Shown here: positions 44,110 through 53,294 of the stretch, piece after piece
How positions within the stretch are numbered: position 1 is the first letter of the stretch
Layout: each line of letters begins with the position of its first letter
DNA from: Anodontia alba
Lineage: Eukaryota; Mollusca; Bivalvia; Lucinida; Lucinidae
Reading direction: 5' to 3'
Assembly (NCBI GenBank): GCA_964016985.1
Contig: OZ024830.1
Location: 16,086,419 to 16,150,418 of the forward strand
Length of the DNA stretch: 64,000 nucleotides
The notes under the pieces: model-generated
What the model was told of the DNA's origin: nothing
Database searches by the model: none
What the model saw: the letters and a program-made list of their open reading frames with translations, nothing else
Program-made: the position numbers and the translations under genes

Positions 44110-44642
44110 TTAAAATGATTAGCAGTCTTTGATGAGATTTTTTTTTAAATTTCATATTTTCAAAAAAACAAAAGCAAAAACAACAACAACAACAAAAAAA
44201 AACAGATCCAGGATTTTTGATGGCTGGGGGGAGGGGGGGGGGACTCCAATGGGGGTTTGACTGAACCCCTTGAACCCTCTCTAAATCAGCCACTGAACAG
44301 ATAGGACCAGATTTTTTATGTGAATCACATGAAATGTCAGGTCCTACATGAAAGTTGACCAGTGAAGTAATTCTTGTAAGACATTAACACTGGGTCAACT
44401 GTTTGCTGGGCAGAAATGATTCCTGGGCAGATCTTAAATTTGTCAACTTGCGGGAGAATAAAGGAATACCTTTGACATCTATTGAATTCACCTGTTCAAA
44501 CATTTAATGTGCTTTTAATTTTAATTTTGAGTTTGTTTCAATTTGTGGAATATAAAATAGTGGATTGACAAATCCCTGCTGACAAATTGTGCAAAGACAC
44601 CAAACTTGGCATTGTACATGTTATTGTTCTGTTCCATGTACA

Positions 44643-44827
44643 TAGATCCAGATAAAAGATATCAACATAATATTTTCCTTATTTCTCCACAAAACTATGT
44701 TGTGGGCACTCATTAGAAGCAACTCACAGATGCACTTCTAATGAGTGCCCACAACATAGTTTTGTGGAGGTATCAGAAAAATATCAGTACTTTTTAGTTG
44801 GAAAAAACAAAGTGTCTAATCTGGAGC
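44643..44827. mobile_element. MITE family C, long perfect stem
   Basis: ACAAAACTATGTTGTGGGCA...TCATTAGAAG pairs exactly with its right arm, including a GGGCAC/GTGCCC change shared by both arms. Such a compensated change suggests gene conversion or a young subfamily. Confidence 0.65.
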
Positions 44828-44886
44828 AAGGATCCTGTTTTTGCTATAGAGCATTCTAAACACAGTGAGCGGGGTTTAGGAGGTGT

Positions 44887-45132
44887 ATGAATCAAAATGC
44901 CGGAATTATGGGAGTAACAAGTAAAAAGATAGAACATGCGTATGATATAGTTCACCCAATAGAATCATATATATTTATTTATCTGATGTGTGCCATTGGC
45001 GTCATAATAGGAAGTGTTGGATTCTGCCTCTGTTGGCATGTTTGCAAACATTTTCGAAGGAGACATTTACAAAGTGACATGCAAAATGTTGAGCCCCAAC
45101 AAAACACTCAAGTGCAGAGTTCCAGATTCTAA
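44887..45132 (+). CDS. Putative 81-residue single-pass membrane microprotein
   Basis: Seen: a complete ATG-to-TAA ORF outside the flanking MITEs. Residues 1-27 are polar; residues 28-50 form one hydrophobic helix (SYIFIYLMCAIGVIIGSVGF, then CLC); this is followed by a basic Cys/His stretch (WHVCKHFRRRH) and a Gln/Asn-rich tail. The positive charges after the helix predict the C terminus in the cytosol. There is no cleavable signal peptide. Cysteines near the inner leaflet could be palmitoylated. A poly(A) run of about 26 nt lies some 50 bp after the stop, so this may be a retroposed cDNA copy or a terminal exon. I do not recognise a family. The long clean ORF with one well-placed helix in AT-rich DNA argues against pure chance, but expression is unproven. 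Confidence 0.4.
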   Translation: MNQNAGIMGVTSKKIEHAYDIVHPIESYIFIYLMCAIGVIIGSVGFCLCWHVCKHFRRRHLQSDMQNVEPQQNTQVQSSRF

Positions 45133-45177
45133 CTCTTTTACCTCGAATAATTAATTAAATCAGAAAAAAAAACCACT

Positions 45178-45204
45178 CACAAAAAAAAAAAAAAAAAAAA
45201 AAAA
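45178..45204 (+). repeat. Poly(A) tract 3' of the microprotein ORF
   Basis: CAC followed by about 24 A, 50 bp after the stop codon; an ATTAAA hexamer lies at 45153. Confidence 0.9.
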
Positions 45205-45473
45205 GAAACACACTAAATAATTGAAGGTAAAAGTATATGAGAGTAGCTGTATTCTTGAAGACCTGAGTTTAGCAATAGATTTTGTGCTCACTTTCTGTTC
45301 TAATCTTTTGGGGATGGGGGTAGGGGATGTGAGGGCAGTATCCTTTCAATGATTGTATTATGTTTCTTTTCATAGAACTGGTCTGAGCTTTACAGGTCAC
45401 CCACATGTATAAGTTCTACTGGTACTAGTTATCTTTTCATAGAATTGTTCTTTAAAAATCATTATCATATTAA

Positions 45474-45676
45474 CCCTTGTCCTGCTGAACCCGGATATAC
45501 CCTGCCTTTGCAAACAGTGTAGCTCCAGATCAGTTGGCTTCAGAAGCCAACCGATCTGGATCTGCACTGTTTGACATTATGTATGTATATTTTATAGCAA
45601 CAATCCAGATAAGTAATCTGATTGGCTGTAAATTGGAAGTGGGCGTGGCATCTTGATTTATTCAGCAGGACAAGGG
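45474..45676. mobile_element. MITE family A
   Basis: TTAA 45470-45473 and 45677-45680. CCCTTGTCCTGCTGAAC / TTCAGCAGGACAAGGG. Loop shortened to TTCAGAAG. Confidence 0.8.
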
Positions 45677-45689
45677 TTAACTATAAGTA

Positions 45690-45910
45690 TTCAGACAGAC
45701 ATGCCTGAGCAAACTGTAGATCCAGATTATATAATGCAGCATCTGATCAGTATGACTTAAATAGTGTTGAAAGGGATGTTAAATACAAAACCATCATCAT
45801 CTGATCAGCGTCAACTCTGCCACTTATCCAGAAAACTTCGGACATTGCAAAAAAGTACTACAAATTTTGTCCAAAGTCTAAATACATGTACTTAGGGTAA
45901 ATATGATAGA
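45690..45910. mobile_element. MITE family F with 47-bp SINE-tail insertion
   Basis: CAGACAGACATGCCTGAGC left and GTACTTAGGGTAAATATGAT right. The CATCTGATCAG arm is duplicated around an insertion (45751-45797). Confidence 0.6.
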
Positions 45911-45924
45911 TACGGTAAATAATG

Positions 45925-46200
45925 CTAAATATCCTAAAATTAAGTACACTTTATTCCATACTTTTTTGGCCTAAAGTTTGTTTTTTTTATGTAGTTGGTT
46001 TTCAAATACTTAGTGGAATGGCAAACAGTACAGAGTACAGACCCTGATCAGACTGGAGCAGTCTGAACTGGGTCTGCACTGTTTTTATAGGCCATTTTGT
46101 CAGAAACTTTGGTGTACAGTCTGATCTGGGTCTGCACTGTTTTTTAAAGGCCATTTTGTCAGAAACATTGGTGTACTAAATTATTTTAGGACATTTACCC
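45925..46200. mobile_element. MITE family K with internal 58-bp duplication
   Basis: AATATCCTAAAATTAAGTAC / TTATTTTAGGACATTTACC ends. CAGTCTGAACTGGGTCTGCA...GGTGTA occurs twice (46059-46116, 46117-46175). Confidence 0.55.
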
Positions 46201-46706
46201 CTCCATGTTCCATGAGGTGAATTAGCCATTCTGAGGTCAACAATGGTCTCTATTAAACAGTATTAAAATTACATCAATGAATTTCTTTTATAACGATACG
46301 ATATCCCGACTCAGTATAGTGTGTTTATATTTAGATGCAGTGGTGCGTAGAATAAGTGAAATATGTAAGGGAGTAATCAAGTGGAAAATCTAAATGTTTT
46401 CTAATTGTGTACTATGTAATCGAGAAATCGTGACTGGGTAAAACGTAAAATTACCGAACTAAACCTTCAACAGCTTTAGGGTAATAATATTTTATTTTTT
46501 ATGACTCAAATAAAGTGTTTGTACGCATATAACATTGTTATAGATAAGACGGGTAACCAGATAATTAGTTATCTTATTTCTCCACAAAAACATTCAGTGT
46601 GGGTACTTACTACTGATTAGATGTACCCCCTCCCTCACTTGCCCTGTTTCCCCCACACCAAGCTCAAACACAATTAAAACAGTAGAGAAAATAGAACCAA
46701 GGACAT
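46201..46706. other. Stretch without recognisable genes
   Basis: CG-containing words (ATACGATATCCCGAC) but no ORF, palindrome or exon. A fragment of a C stem (CTTATTTCTCCACAAAAACA) at 46573. Confidence 0.3.
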
Positions 46707-46710
46707 TTAA

Positions 46711-46868
46711 CCCTAGCCCTGCTGAACCCGGATATTTCCTGCCTTTGCAATCAATGTGGATCCAGATCAGCTGGCTTCTAAGTTTGACAGACAATTCACA
46801 TGAAATGTCAGGACTTATTATCTTTTAAAAGAAAAACAAAATACAAATTTTACTCAGCGCTTTAAGAG
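46711..46868. mobile_element. Chimeric MITE: left half family A, right half family L
   Basis: TTAA 46707-46710 then CCCTAGCCCTGCTGAACC...GATCAGCTGGCTTCT (A left half). At about 46780 it switches to ACAATTCACATGAAATGTCA...AGCGCTTTAAGAG|TAAA (L right half). Loss of everything between the two hairpin loops would produce this. Confidence 0.65.
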
Positions 46869-46924
46869 TAAAATGAGTGAATGAAATTAGCAACAAAACT
46901 TCATACTTGAATCAAAGTTGCATC

Positions 46925-47107
46925 CTAGAAGGCTGCTTGAAGAAGGGCAGGTGTCAGTTTCTGGCGAAAGAATATACACACGAACTTGTTTACTGCTTAC
47001 AGGACTAAGCCTGCCTAGGAGAAGTGTGGACTAAGCCTGCCTAGGAGAAGGCAACTGACTGACTCGATCTGACCATGATAGTGTTGACTGGTCAGAAACT
47101 CTAAACC
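46925..47107 (+). mobile_element. SINE (T family), 5'-truncated, with internal duplication
   Basis: GAAGGGCAGGTGTCAGTTTC, then GGACTAAGCCTGCCTAGGAG twice (47002, 47030), tail GTCAGAAACTCTAAACC. The tRNA head is missing. Confidence 0.6.
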
Positions 47108-47327
47108 AACCAGCCAAAGTTGCTTCTTAGAACCAAACAGCTGAAGCCAACAATCAGTGCATTATAGGCTTTTCCTGATTGTCCACAAAATAGCAATCAC
47201 AGTTACACATCTAGGCACAAACCATAGTATGTGTACATTGCTTAACTTTATGAAAGAAAAAAGAAAAACAGCTGTTCTATCTGCATTGCTATAAAGTCTG
47301 GCTTCCACAGCAAGGCTGTAGCAAAAA

Positions 47328-47534
47328 ATGATATATACATTGTATTTCATTAGGCTTTTATTCCCGTCTCCTTTTGGCTCTACCCCAAAGCCAGCAACCC
47401 ATAGACCTGAGGCAGGATCCTCTGTAACACTACCAGCCAGAGGCAGCGATCTGTGTCTCCCAGGGTCTGGAAATGATGTTGGTGTCATCTACATCCCACC
47501 ACTGCCACCAAAAATAAAGCATTTGTTAGGTTAG
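47328..47534 (+). other. Unclassified GC-rich ORF, possible exon or domesticated repeat
   Basis: The stretch 47350-47510 is much richer in G+C than its surroundings and stays open on both strands. The plus-strand peptide is Pro/Gly-rich (includes GSGNDVGVIYIPPLPPK). No convincing acceptor/donor pair is present, and the 3' end runs into the inverted repeat at 47510. It could be an exon with non-obvious borders or part of an unrecognised repeat. Confidence 0.2.
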
Positions 47535-47650
47535 GTTGAACATTTAGTAAGGCATTAACGGTTACCCATCCAGACACTTAGTGCAGTGTATCTTGAAAAG
47601 AGCCAATTGTAATGTCTGTTTCAACCTAACCTAGCAAATGCTTTATTTTT
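47510..47650. repeat. Inverted repeat, AAAATAAAGCATTTG family
   Basis: AAAATAAAGCATTTGTTAGG / CCTAGCAAATGCTTTATTTT arms, continuing TTAGGTTGAACA / TGTTTCAACCTAA, around an 80-bp loop. Confidence 0.7.
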
Positions 47651-47785
47651 GTAATGTCTGTGGTTGTTTGGCTAAGTTCAGTGGTACACTGGCTTATTTC
47701 ACTAATATTCTGAAAATAACATTTGTCCCCATGTTCCTCCTTCTTCCCTAATACACCTTTTCTCTGACTGACTGACTGATCAGAT

Positions 47786-47914
47786 TTTTAACGCTACCAG
47801 ACAACTGAGTCACATAGAGGCCGCGCCAGATAAATCCGGATTAGTTTTACTGGACTTCTGGGTTGGCTTGAAGCAGTGCCTAGTTATAATTCATAACTAG
47901 GTCACCTCGCCCAG
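47786..47914 (-). mobile_element. Degraded tRNA-SINE, minus strand
   Basis: GATTTTTAACGCTACCAGAC...ATAGAGGCCGCGCC corresponds to the tail of the SINE at 18987, and GGCGAGGTGACCTAGTTATG (reverse) to its head. A palindrome CCTAGTTATAATTCATAACTAGG at 47879 replaces the anticodon region. Confidence 0.45.
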
Positions 47915-48137
47915 ACATGGGATGCGTGCACATCAAGACATGGTGCGGGCGTGTCCAGACCTCGTGCATGAGTAGTAGTCCAGCCTGTAAGTTGCAGAAT
48001 TTTGAACATTGGCCCAAAAGATTGAGCTTTTAATCTCGGACCTAATGCATGTCAATTCCGACTGCATAATGCATTAGGTACTCAGCTTGAGTCATGTGAA
48101 AGTTTCAGACACTAGCCAAGGAAGGGAGATGCCGGAA

Positions 48138-48261
48138 GGGTGTCCTCACCCAGGCTGCCGAGAGGGTATCTTCACCCAAAACGCTGATTTGGTGTCCTCA
48201 CCCATTTTAATGAAAAAAGAAGGGTGTCCTCACCCATTATCCAGAAGGGTGTCCTCACCCA
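48138..48261. repeat. Five GGGTGTCCTCACCCA hairpin repeats with variable linkers
   Basis: Cores at 48138, 48164, 48190, 48222 and 48247 (the second has two changes, the third one). Linkers of 10-17 bp differ completely in sequence. Each core is a GGGTG-TCCTC-ACCC hairpin. Confidence 0.8.
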
Positions 48262-48436
48262 AGTCTCTATTGAGGTGCTACTCTGTAGTATAGCCACTTT
48301 CTCGATGGATTGTCACAGGAACGCTCCAGGAAACCGAACCAGGATATGATGTTTGACTGTTTCTTTCCTGATTCGGCAAGCTCTTCTATCTTGGTGTAGA
48401 ACTCACCTTTTCTCATGTAGGAGAATCCTTAATTAA

Positions 48437-48643
48437 TACTTGTCCTGTTGAATAAATTAAGATACCACACCCACTTCTAATTGTCAGCCAGCCAGATTGT
48501 TTGATCCAGATTATTGATGCAATTCCACATACTTAATGACAGTGTAGATCCAGATCAGTTGGCTTCTTCAGAAGCCAAGCCAACCGATCAGGATCTATAC
48601 TGTTTGCAGAGGCAGGGTATATTAGGGTTCAGCAGGTCAAGGG
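48437..48643. mobile_element. MITE family A inside a duplicated flank
   Basis: TTAA 48433-48436 and 48644-48647. Left end decayed (TACTTGTCCTG). Core loop enlarged by AAGCC duplication. The flank CATGTAGGAGAATCCTT appears on both sides (48415, 48686). Confidence 0.65.
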
Positions 48644-48705
48644 TTAACGTCACATAGAGGAGGCAGTGCCTTACACCTTTTCTCATGTAGGAGAATCCTT
48701 TATTA

Positions 48706-48950
48706 AACTTTATGCTCTCTGAGCAAAATCAGCAAATGACAAATTGGTAATTTTTTTTATTTTTTCCAAAAACAAAACAACAACAAAAAAACAAACAAAC
48801 AAAAAAAACATGACGCTATTTTATACAAATTATCTATTATGGAGGAGTAGACAATTTGCATGAAATGTCAAAGTCCTGTTTTTAGGGAAAAATAATTAAA
48901 ATATTGAAATGTGGTCTGCTGCTATTTAAATCAAGCAGGGTATAACTGGC
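48706..48950. mobile_element. MITE family B, expanded by A-rich insertion
   Basis: CTTTATGCTCTCTGAGC opening; an AACAAACAAACAAAAA run splits the left arm; right arm GACAATTTGCATGAAATGTC. Confidence 0.5.
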
Positions 48951-49039
48951 ATGTCATATACTGCCTAAGAATAATCAGACCATGGGCTACCTTCTCACCT
49001 CCTTTCTTACCTTTTCCCATGTAGAGCTTCTTTTACAAC

Positions 49040-49445
49040 ACAAAGCATGCTGGGTGAAAAATTCAGCAGATAAGATTTAGAAATATTTTTCTTATTTTTC
49101 CCAGAAAAAAAGGGTTTAACATTCTGTGCCAGTTGCCTCCATAGGAGACAGTTTCATGAAATGTCAGTTTCCTAGAAGCTTAACCCTTGTCATGCTGAGT
49201 AAATTAAGATGCCACGCTCACTTCTAATTTCCAGCCAATCAGATTACTTGATCCATGTTTTTGATAGAAATTCACATATTTAATGACAAACAGTGCAGAT
49301 CCAGATCAGTTGGAACTGATCTGGATCTACACTATTTGCAAAGGCAGGGTATATCCGAGTTCAGCAGGACTAGGGTTAAGCTGAGGGGTTAAGAAAAATG
49401 TCGTCAGTTTGTTGTCAGCTGAATTTGCCCAGAGAGTGGTAAAAT
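49040..49445. mobile_element. MITE family B split by an A MITE
   Basis: GCATGCTGGGTGAAAAATTC ... CATGAAATGTCAGTTTCCTAG left; AAGAAAAATGTCGTCAGTTT ... CCCAGAGAGTGG right. Confidence 0.6.
49184..49375. mobile_element. MITE family A nested in B
   Basis: TTAA 49180-49183 and 49376-49379. CCCTTGTCATGCTGAGT / TTCAGCAGGACTAGGG. The hairpin lacks the GGCTTC loop (TTGGAACTGATC). Confidence 0.8.
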
Positions 49446-49519
49446 TTTAAAGGTTAACTTTAGAAAATTTATAAATTGATATATATTAAAGATTCAGATT
49501 CCTGCTGGGGATGAAAACC

Positions 49520-49750
49520 CTTAACTAATCTATAAAAAAAATAAAATAATAATAATAATAAACAACCTTCAGTATGCTTGAGCCTAAATTAGCAGAGAAG
49601 AGTGATTTGTTTATTCTTATTTTGGGATTTCATTCAAACTGACTTCTTTTTTTTTTTTAAAGATTCAAATAAAATGCTTAACCTTAATTTCTGAAAGGAA
49701 AAAAAAAAAAGTAAACAAAAAAAAAAACCAAAAAAAAAACAACAAGAAAA
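49520..49750. repeat. A-rich low-complexity region with (AAT)n
   Basis: (AAT)n at 49542-49560, T9 run at 49648 and several A runs at 49690-49745. Confidence 0.8.
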
Positions 49751-49894
49751 ATATTTTTGAATGCCGGTGGTTAATATGGTTTACAAGTGTGAAAATTTGA
49801 CATCATGATGGATACTGATATTTTATTTTGGAAAAGATTCAACATTAATCCATTTATAAATAACATTGGATTTTATCATTTGAACCATAACAAG

Positions 49895-49930
49895 GGATGT
49901 AGTTTTGGTTCACACCATCCTGTCCTTCAT

Positions 49931-49963
<33 letters not shown>

Positions 49964-50115
49964 ATGCCTGTCTGTCTGCCAGCCTGCCTGCCTGTCTGCG
50001 AGTCTGCCTGCCTGCCCGCTCGCCCATCTGCCCACCCGCCTGCAGGCCTGCTCTCCTGCCCTCCCCATTTATCTGTATGTCAGTTTGTCCATCCATTTGT
50101 CCATCTGTCTTTGCA
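49895..50115 (+). repeat. (CTGT/CTGC/CCGC)n microsatellite of a Helitron-like 5' region
   Basis: About 160 bp of TCTG- and CCTG-type tetramers, preceded by GGGATGTAGTTTTGGTTC and ending GTCCATCTGTC. It resembles the microsatellite of the tandem-repeat elements but has no monomers after it. Confidence 0.7.
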
Positions 50116-50419
50116 GATGATTGCAGACATTCTTAGGCTCTTTGCAGATGTTCCATTAAAAGCTGTAAAAACTCTTTCATGTTTAGTTTCACGTACTTGT
50201 TTGAGGGCCAAAGAGGATCATAAGTATGTATATTTTACCAACTTTAGGACAAAACAATGGGCCAGGTAAACCTAGAATTCCTTCCAAAATTTGGTTCATT
50301 CTCAAGCATTAGAACAGCTGTTGAGCACAAAAGTTATTGCACTGTGGAACTTGCAGACAAATAAAAGGATGCTTCTCCTCTGTATATATATATATTGTAT
50401 ACATTTTATTAGCATTGCT

Positions 50420-50790
50420 CTGTCAACATAAAAGTATTATTTCCCCATGAAAACGTGTTGTAGATACTCATTAGAAGCTACGTCCCAAGGCACTTCTAAT
50501 GAGTACGGTAAATGTCCTTAAATTTCGAACACCAAAATGACTGACAAAATGACATATGCAAACAGTGCAGACCCAGATCAGACTGCTCCTGAAGAGCAGT
50601 CTGATCAGGGTCTACACTGTTTGCCATTCCACTATTTTAGGAAACATATGCATAATGAACGAAATTTAGCCCAAAATACTATGGAATGAAGCGTTCGAAA
50701 TATTAGGACTTTTACCTTATCACAATAATATGTTTTTGTGAAGAAATTAGGAAAATATTTCTCTGGATCTCCATCCCATGTAGAGCTATG
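50420..50790. mobile_element. MITE family C interrupted by K
   Basis: ACTCATTAGAAGCTACGTCC / AAGGCACTTCTAATGAGTA; the right arm resumes after K with TCACAATAATATGTTTTTGT and ends TGTAGAGCTATG. Confidence 0.65.
50506..50717. mobile_element. MITE family K nested in C
   Basis: TA at 50504-50505 and 50718-50719. CGGTAAATGTCCTTAAATTT / AAATATTAGGACTTTTACCT. Removing it rejoins the C arm at a single TA, proving the target duplication. Confidence 0.8.
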
Positions 50791-50884
50791 ATTAGGGATC
50801 TGTATGAGACTTGTGGTGGAAAAGGGGGCCTAAGTGCATTCTGGGATAGCATAGGCCCTACTCAGCCCATGCATCATCATTTAA

Positions 50885-51090
50885 CCATTGTCCTGTTGAA
50901 CCTGGATATACCCTGCCTTTGCAAACAGTGTAGATCCAGATCAGTTGGCTTCTGAAGAAGCCAACTGATCTGGATCTGCACTGTTTGTCATTAAGTATTT
51001 GAATTTATATGAAAAACTTGGATCAAGTAATTTGATTGGCTTAAAATTAGAAGTGGGTGTGGCATCTTAATTTATTCAGCAGGACAAGGG
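50885..51090. mobile_element. MITE family A
   Basis: TTAA 50881-50884 and 51091-51094. CCATTGTCCTGTTGAAC / TTCAGCAGGACAAGGG. Confidence 0.8.
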
Positions 51091-51295
51091 TTAACAGACC
51101 AGCTTACATGTAAGCACACTCAAACAGGGTCTTTTCTGTTCAGATATGCGCTCACATTGAGATCTCTTTTAACATGATGTGGCTCATATATAGTTATTAT
51201 GTTGCCCTGAATACTGCAATCAGACTGCACAGACGCATCGTAGTTCCAGATAAGAGGGGATATATAGAAAATATTTTTCTTAGTATCTGTCCCAC

Positions 51296-51400
51296 TTTGA
51301 TAAACCCCAAAAGGGGAATTTGCAAACAGTGCAGACCCAGATCATACACTGCAGAATGCGGCATCTGTTCAGCATCTGCGCTGTTTGCATTAAATACAGG
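51296..51400. mobile_element. Core hairpin in an otherwise unassigned context
   Basis: GCAAACAGTGCAGACCCAGA / CATCTGCGCTGTTTGC with AACCCCAAAAGGGGAATT on the left. Similar to family E in its inner part but without E ends. Confidence 0.5.
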
Positions 51401-51409
51401 AATTTCCAT

Positions 51410-51851
51410 TAAACAGTTATAATTATAGAAACTAACCAGACATTCTGAGTTAACTGGTCCTGATTAGCAATTATCTCTGTTTGAATAAATAAATTCTTAT
51501 TCCATTTAGTAAGTCAATATCATTTGAAGCATTCTACAGTGTTTTACTTACCGACAAAAAAGTGTTAACTGATAAACATTCAAAAAGATTGGAGTAAAAA
51601 CATTTATTGGAAAGACTTGCAGTGTTCTGTGTTAAGCCAAGAAAAATGGAAGATTATTGAAGGCGAGGAGTGTTGTGGTAGGTGATATGTTTGATAATGG
51701 AGGCAATGTTGGAGCGAGACCGAGGCTTCGCCCTCGGGGATTATTGGAGTCTGAGTTCTCCAGAGAGACCTGCAACACCAGAGAGGTTCAAGGTGCTGAT
51801 TTTTATCTCATAGATTTAGATAAGGCAGTTCTTTTCAGCCAACTTTTTTAA
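51410..51851. other. Stretch without convincing gene
   Basis: A 64-codon ORF from 51657 (contains NVGARPRLRPRGLLESEF) coincides with a GC-rich palindrome CGAGGCTTCGCCCTCGG and has no splice signals around it. Confidence 0.25.
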
Positions 51852-51855
51852 TTAA

Positions 51856-52041
51856 CCCTTGTCCTGCTGAACCCGGATGTTCCCTGCCTTTGCAAACAGT
51901 GTAGATCCAGATCAGTTGGCTTCTGATCTGGATCTGCACTGTTTACCATTAAGTATGTGAATTTATAGCAACAATCAGGATCAAGTAATCTGATTGGCTG
52001 AAAATTAGAAGTGGGCATGGCATCTTAATTTATTCAGCAGG
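51856..52041. mobile_element. MITE family A with right end replaced by a SINE tail
   Basis: TTAA 51852-51855, core arms shortened (GGCTTC directly followed by TGATCTGG). After TTATTCAGCAGGAG the sequence becomes GCCCAGGAAAAGTGTGAG, a SINE T tail, to about 52107. Confidence 0.65.
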
Positions 52042-52107
52042 AGCCCAGGAAAAGTGTGAGTAAGATAACTGATCAACTCAACATGATCATAACTAAATCA
52101 AAACCTA
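52042..52107 (+). mobile_element. 5'-truncated SINE T tail
   Basis: CCCAGGAAAAGTGTGAGTAA, AACTCAACATGATCATAAC and ATCAAAACCT match the last 65 bp of 32175-32459. Confidence 0.6.
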
Positions 52108-52109
52108 AG

Positions 52110-52290
52110 TGTTAACACAGCGTGCTGGGCAAATTCAGCAGACAACAAATTGATGCTTTTTTTCTTATTTTTCCTTAAATGGCCTTTGTCATTACACACA
52201 TGTAATGTCAAGGCCTATTTGTAGGTAAAACTACATGTAAGTTAAGAAGTATTTCAGAAATTTTTCCCCAGCATTCTTTCAGGTAATGCA
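52110..52290. mobile_element. MITE family B
   Basis: TTAACACAGCGTGCTGGGC start; short arms GGCCTTTGTCATTACA / TGTAATGTCAAGGCC; end TTTTCCCCAGCATTC. Confidence 0.5.
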
Positions 52291-52420
52291 GATAATATGA
52301 AAGACCTGTTTTTATTTGGACCTAAGACAGACAGTAGACAGTGTTAATTGTCAAGGCTGACAGCTAGGACAATACACTAGTTTCATAGTGTCCGGCAGAT
52401 TGTCAATACCGTGTTAACTG

Positions 52421-52805
52421 TTTACCCTAAGTATCGGCACACTTTAACCTTAACCACTCTTTGGGCAAATTCAGCAGGTGACAAATTGGTGATATTTTCT
52501 AATTTTCCCCGGAAAACAGGATTTGACATTTCATGCAGTTGTCTCCTGGAGACAGTTTGCATGAACTGTCAATTCCTGTTTCCTGGGAAAAATAAAAAAA
52601 ATTTCAAAATGTCTGCTGAAAAGTTTTTCCCGAGTGCTAATTCCTTACTAAATAATAAATTGAAATAATCCATTTTACTTCTTGTTAATATACCTAAAAT
52701 GCTGGATGAGTGGCAAACAGTGTAGACGCTGTTTTATGGTATCTGATCTGGGTCTACACTGTTTGCTCAGGCATGTCTGTCCCAATACTTATGAGTATTA
52801 CGGTA
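52421..52805. mobile_element. MITE family F split by B
   Basis: TTTACCCTAAGTATCGGCAC left; after the insert TCCATTTTACTTCTTG, core GCAAACAGTGTAGACGC / GGGTCTACACTGTTTGC, right GTCCCAATACTTATGAG. Confidence 0.6.
52454..52636. mobile_element. MITE family B nested in F
   Basis: TTAA 52450-52453 and CTAA 52637-52640. CCACTCTTTGGGCAAATTC / AAAGTTTTTCCCGAGTG. Arms AACAGGATTTGACATTTC. Confidence 0.65.
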
Positions 52806-52950
52806 GGTCACTGTAGTTGCTAGAGGGCTGTCCAGTCATTATAACCTCATGATGGTTTCTGTCATAGGTACAGACAAAGAGAGCATTCAGAAGATAATTT
52901 CTTTTTCATTTTTGCACAAACACACATCTTGTTGGTCCTCAGCTATAGGT

Positions 52951-53235
52951 GGGGGAGGTCGGGTGGTGCAATAGTGTCCTGTATCTTAAGTCACCGGGGC
53001 GTCCAACTGATATTGGCTTACAGTAGGGCAAGGCCTGCTGTCCTTGTAGCAGGTAAGGGTAGAGGGGGAATGTTTTTATTTCTTCTGTTTCTTCACTTTC
53101 ATTCCTATTCCTCTTTCTTCCCTGTTACTCTCTTTCATCTCTTTTACTATCTCTTCTATCTCTTTTCTCCCTTTCTCTGGGAGACAACACAAAATGACCC
53201 ACAAGGGTGGTGTCGTTAAACCCAACACAATCAAA
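52951..53235 (+). mobile_element. Complete pyrimidine-rich SINE-like element
   Basis: A perfect 15-bp duplication TCCTCAGCTATAGGT (52936-52950, 53236-53250) fixes both ends. It starts GGGGGAGGTCGGGTGGTGCA and ends AACCCAACACAATCAAA. A 90-bp CT tract lies at 53085-53178. No clear tRNA fold was found in the head. Confidence 0.8.
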
Positions 53236-53294
53236 TCCTCAGCTATAGGTATTGTAGGTTTCCTAATAATATTTTCATTATAGTACAATATTCT

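Noticed and set aside
48138..48261. CRISPR array
   Set aside because: Cores and linkers are too short and irregular, and the context is clearly eukaryotic; kept only as a hairpin repeat cluster.
49805..50269. 154-codon ORF, the longest in the window
   Set aside because: Most of it is the (CTGT/CTGC)n microsatellite read as VCLSVCLP-type repeats; low complexity.
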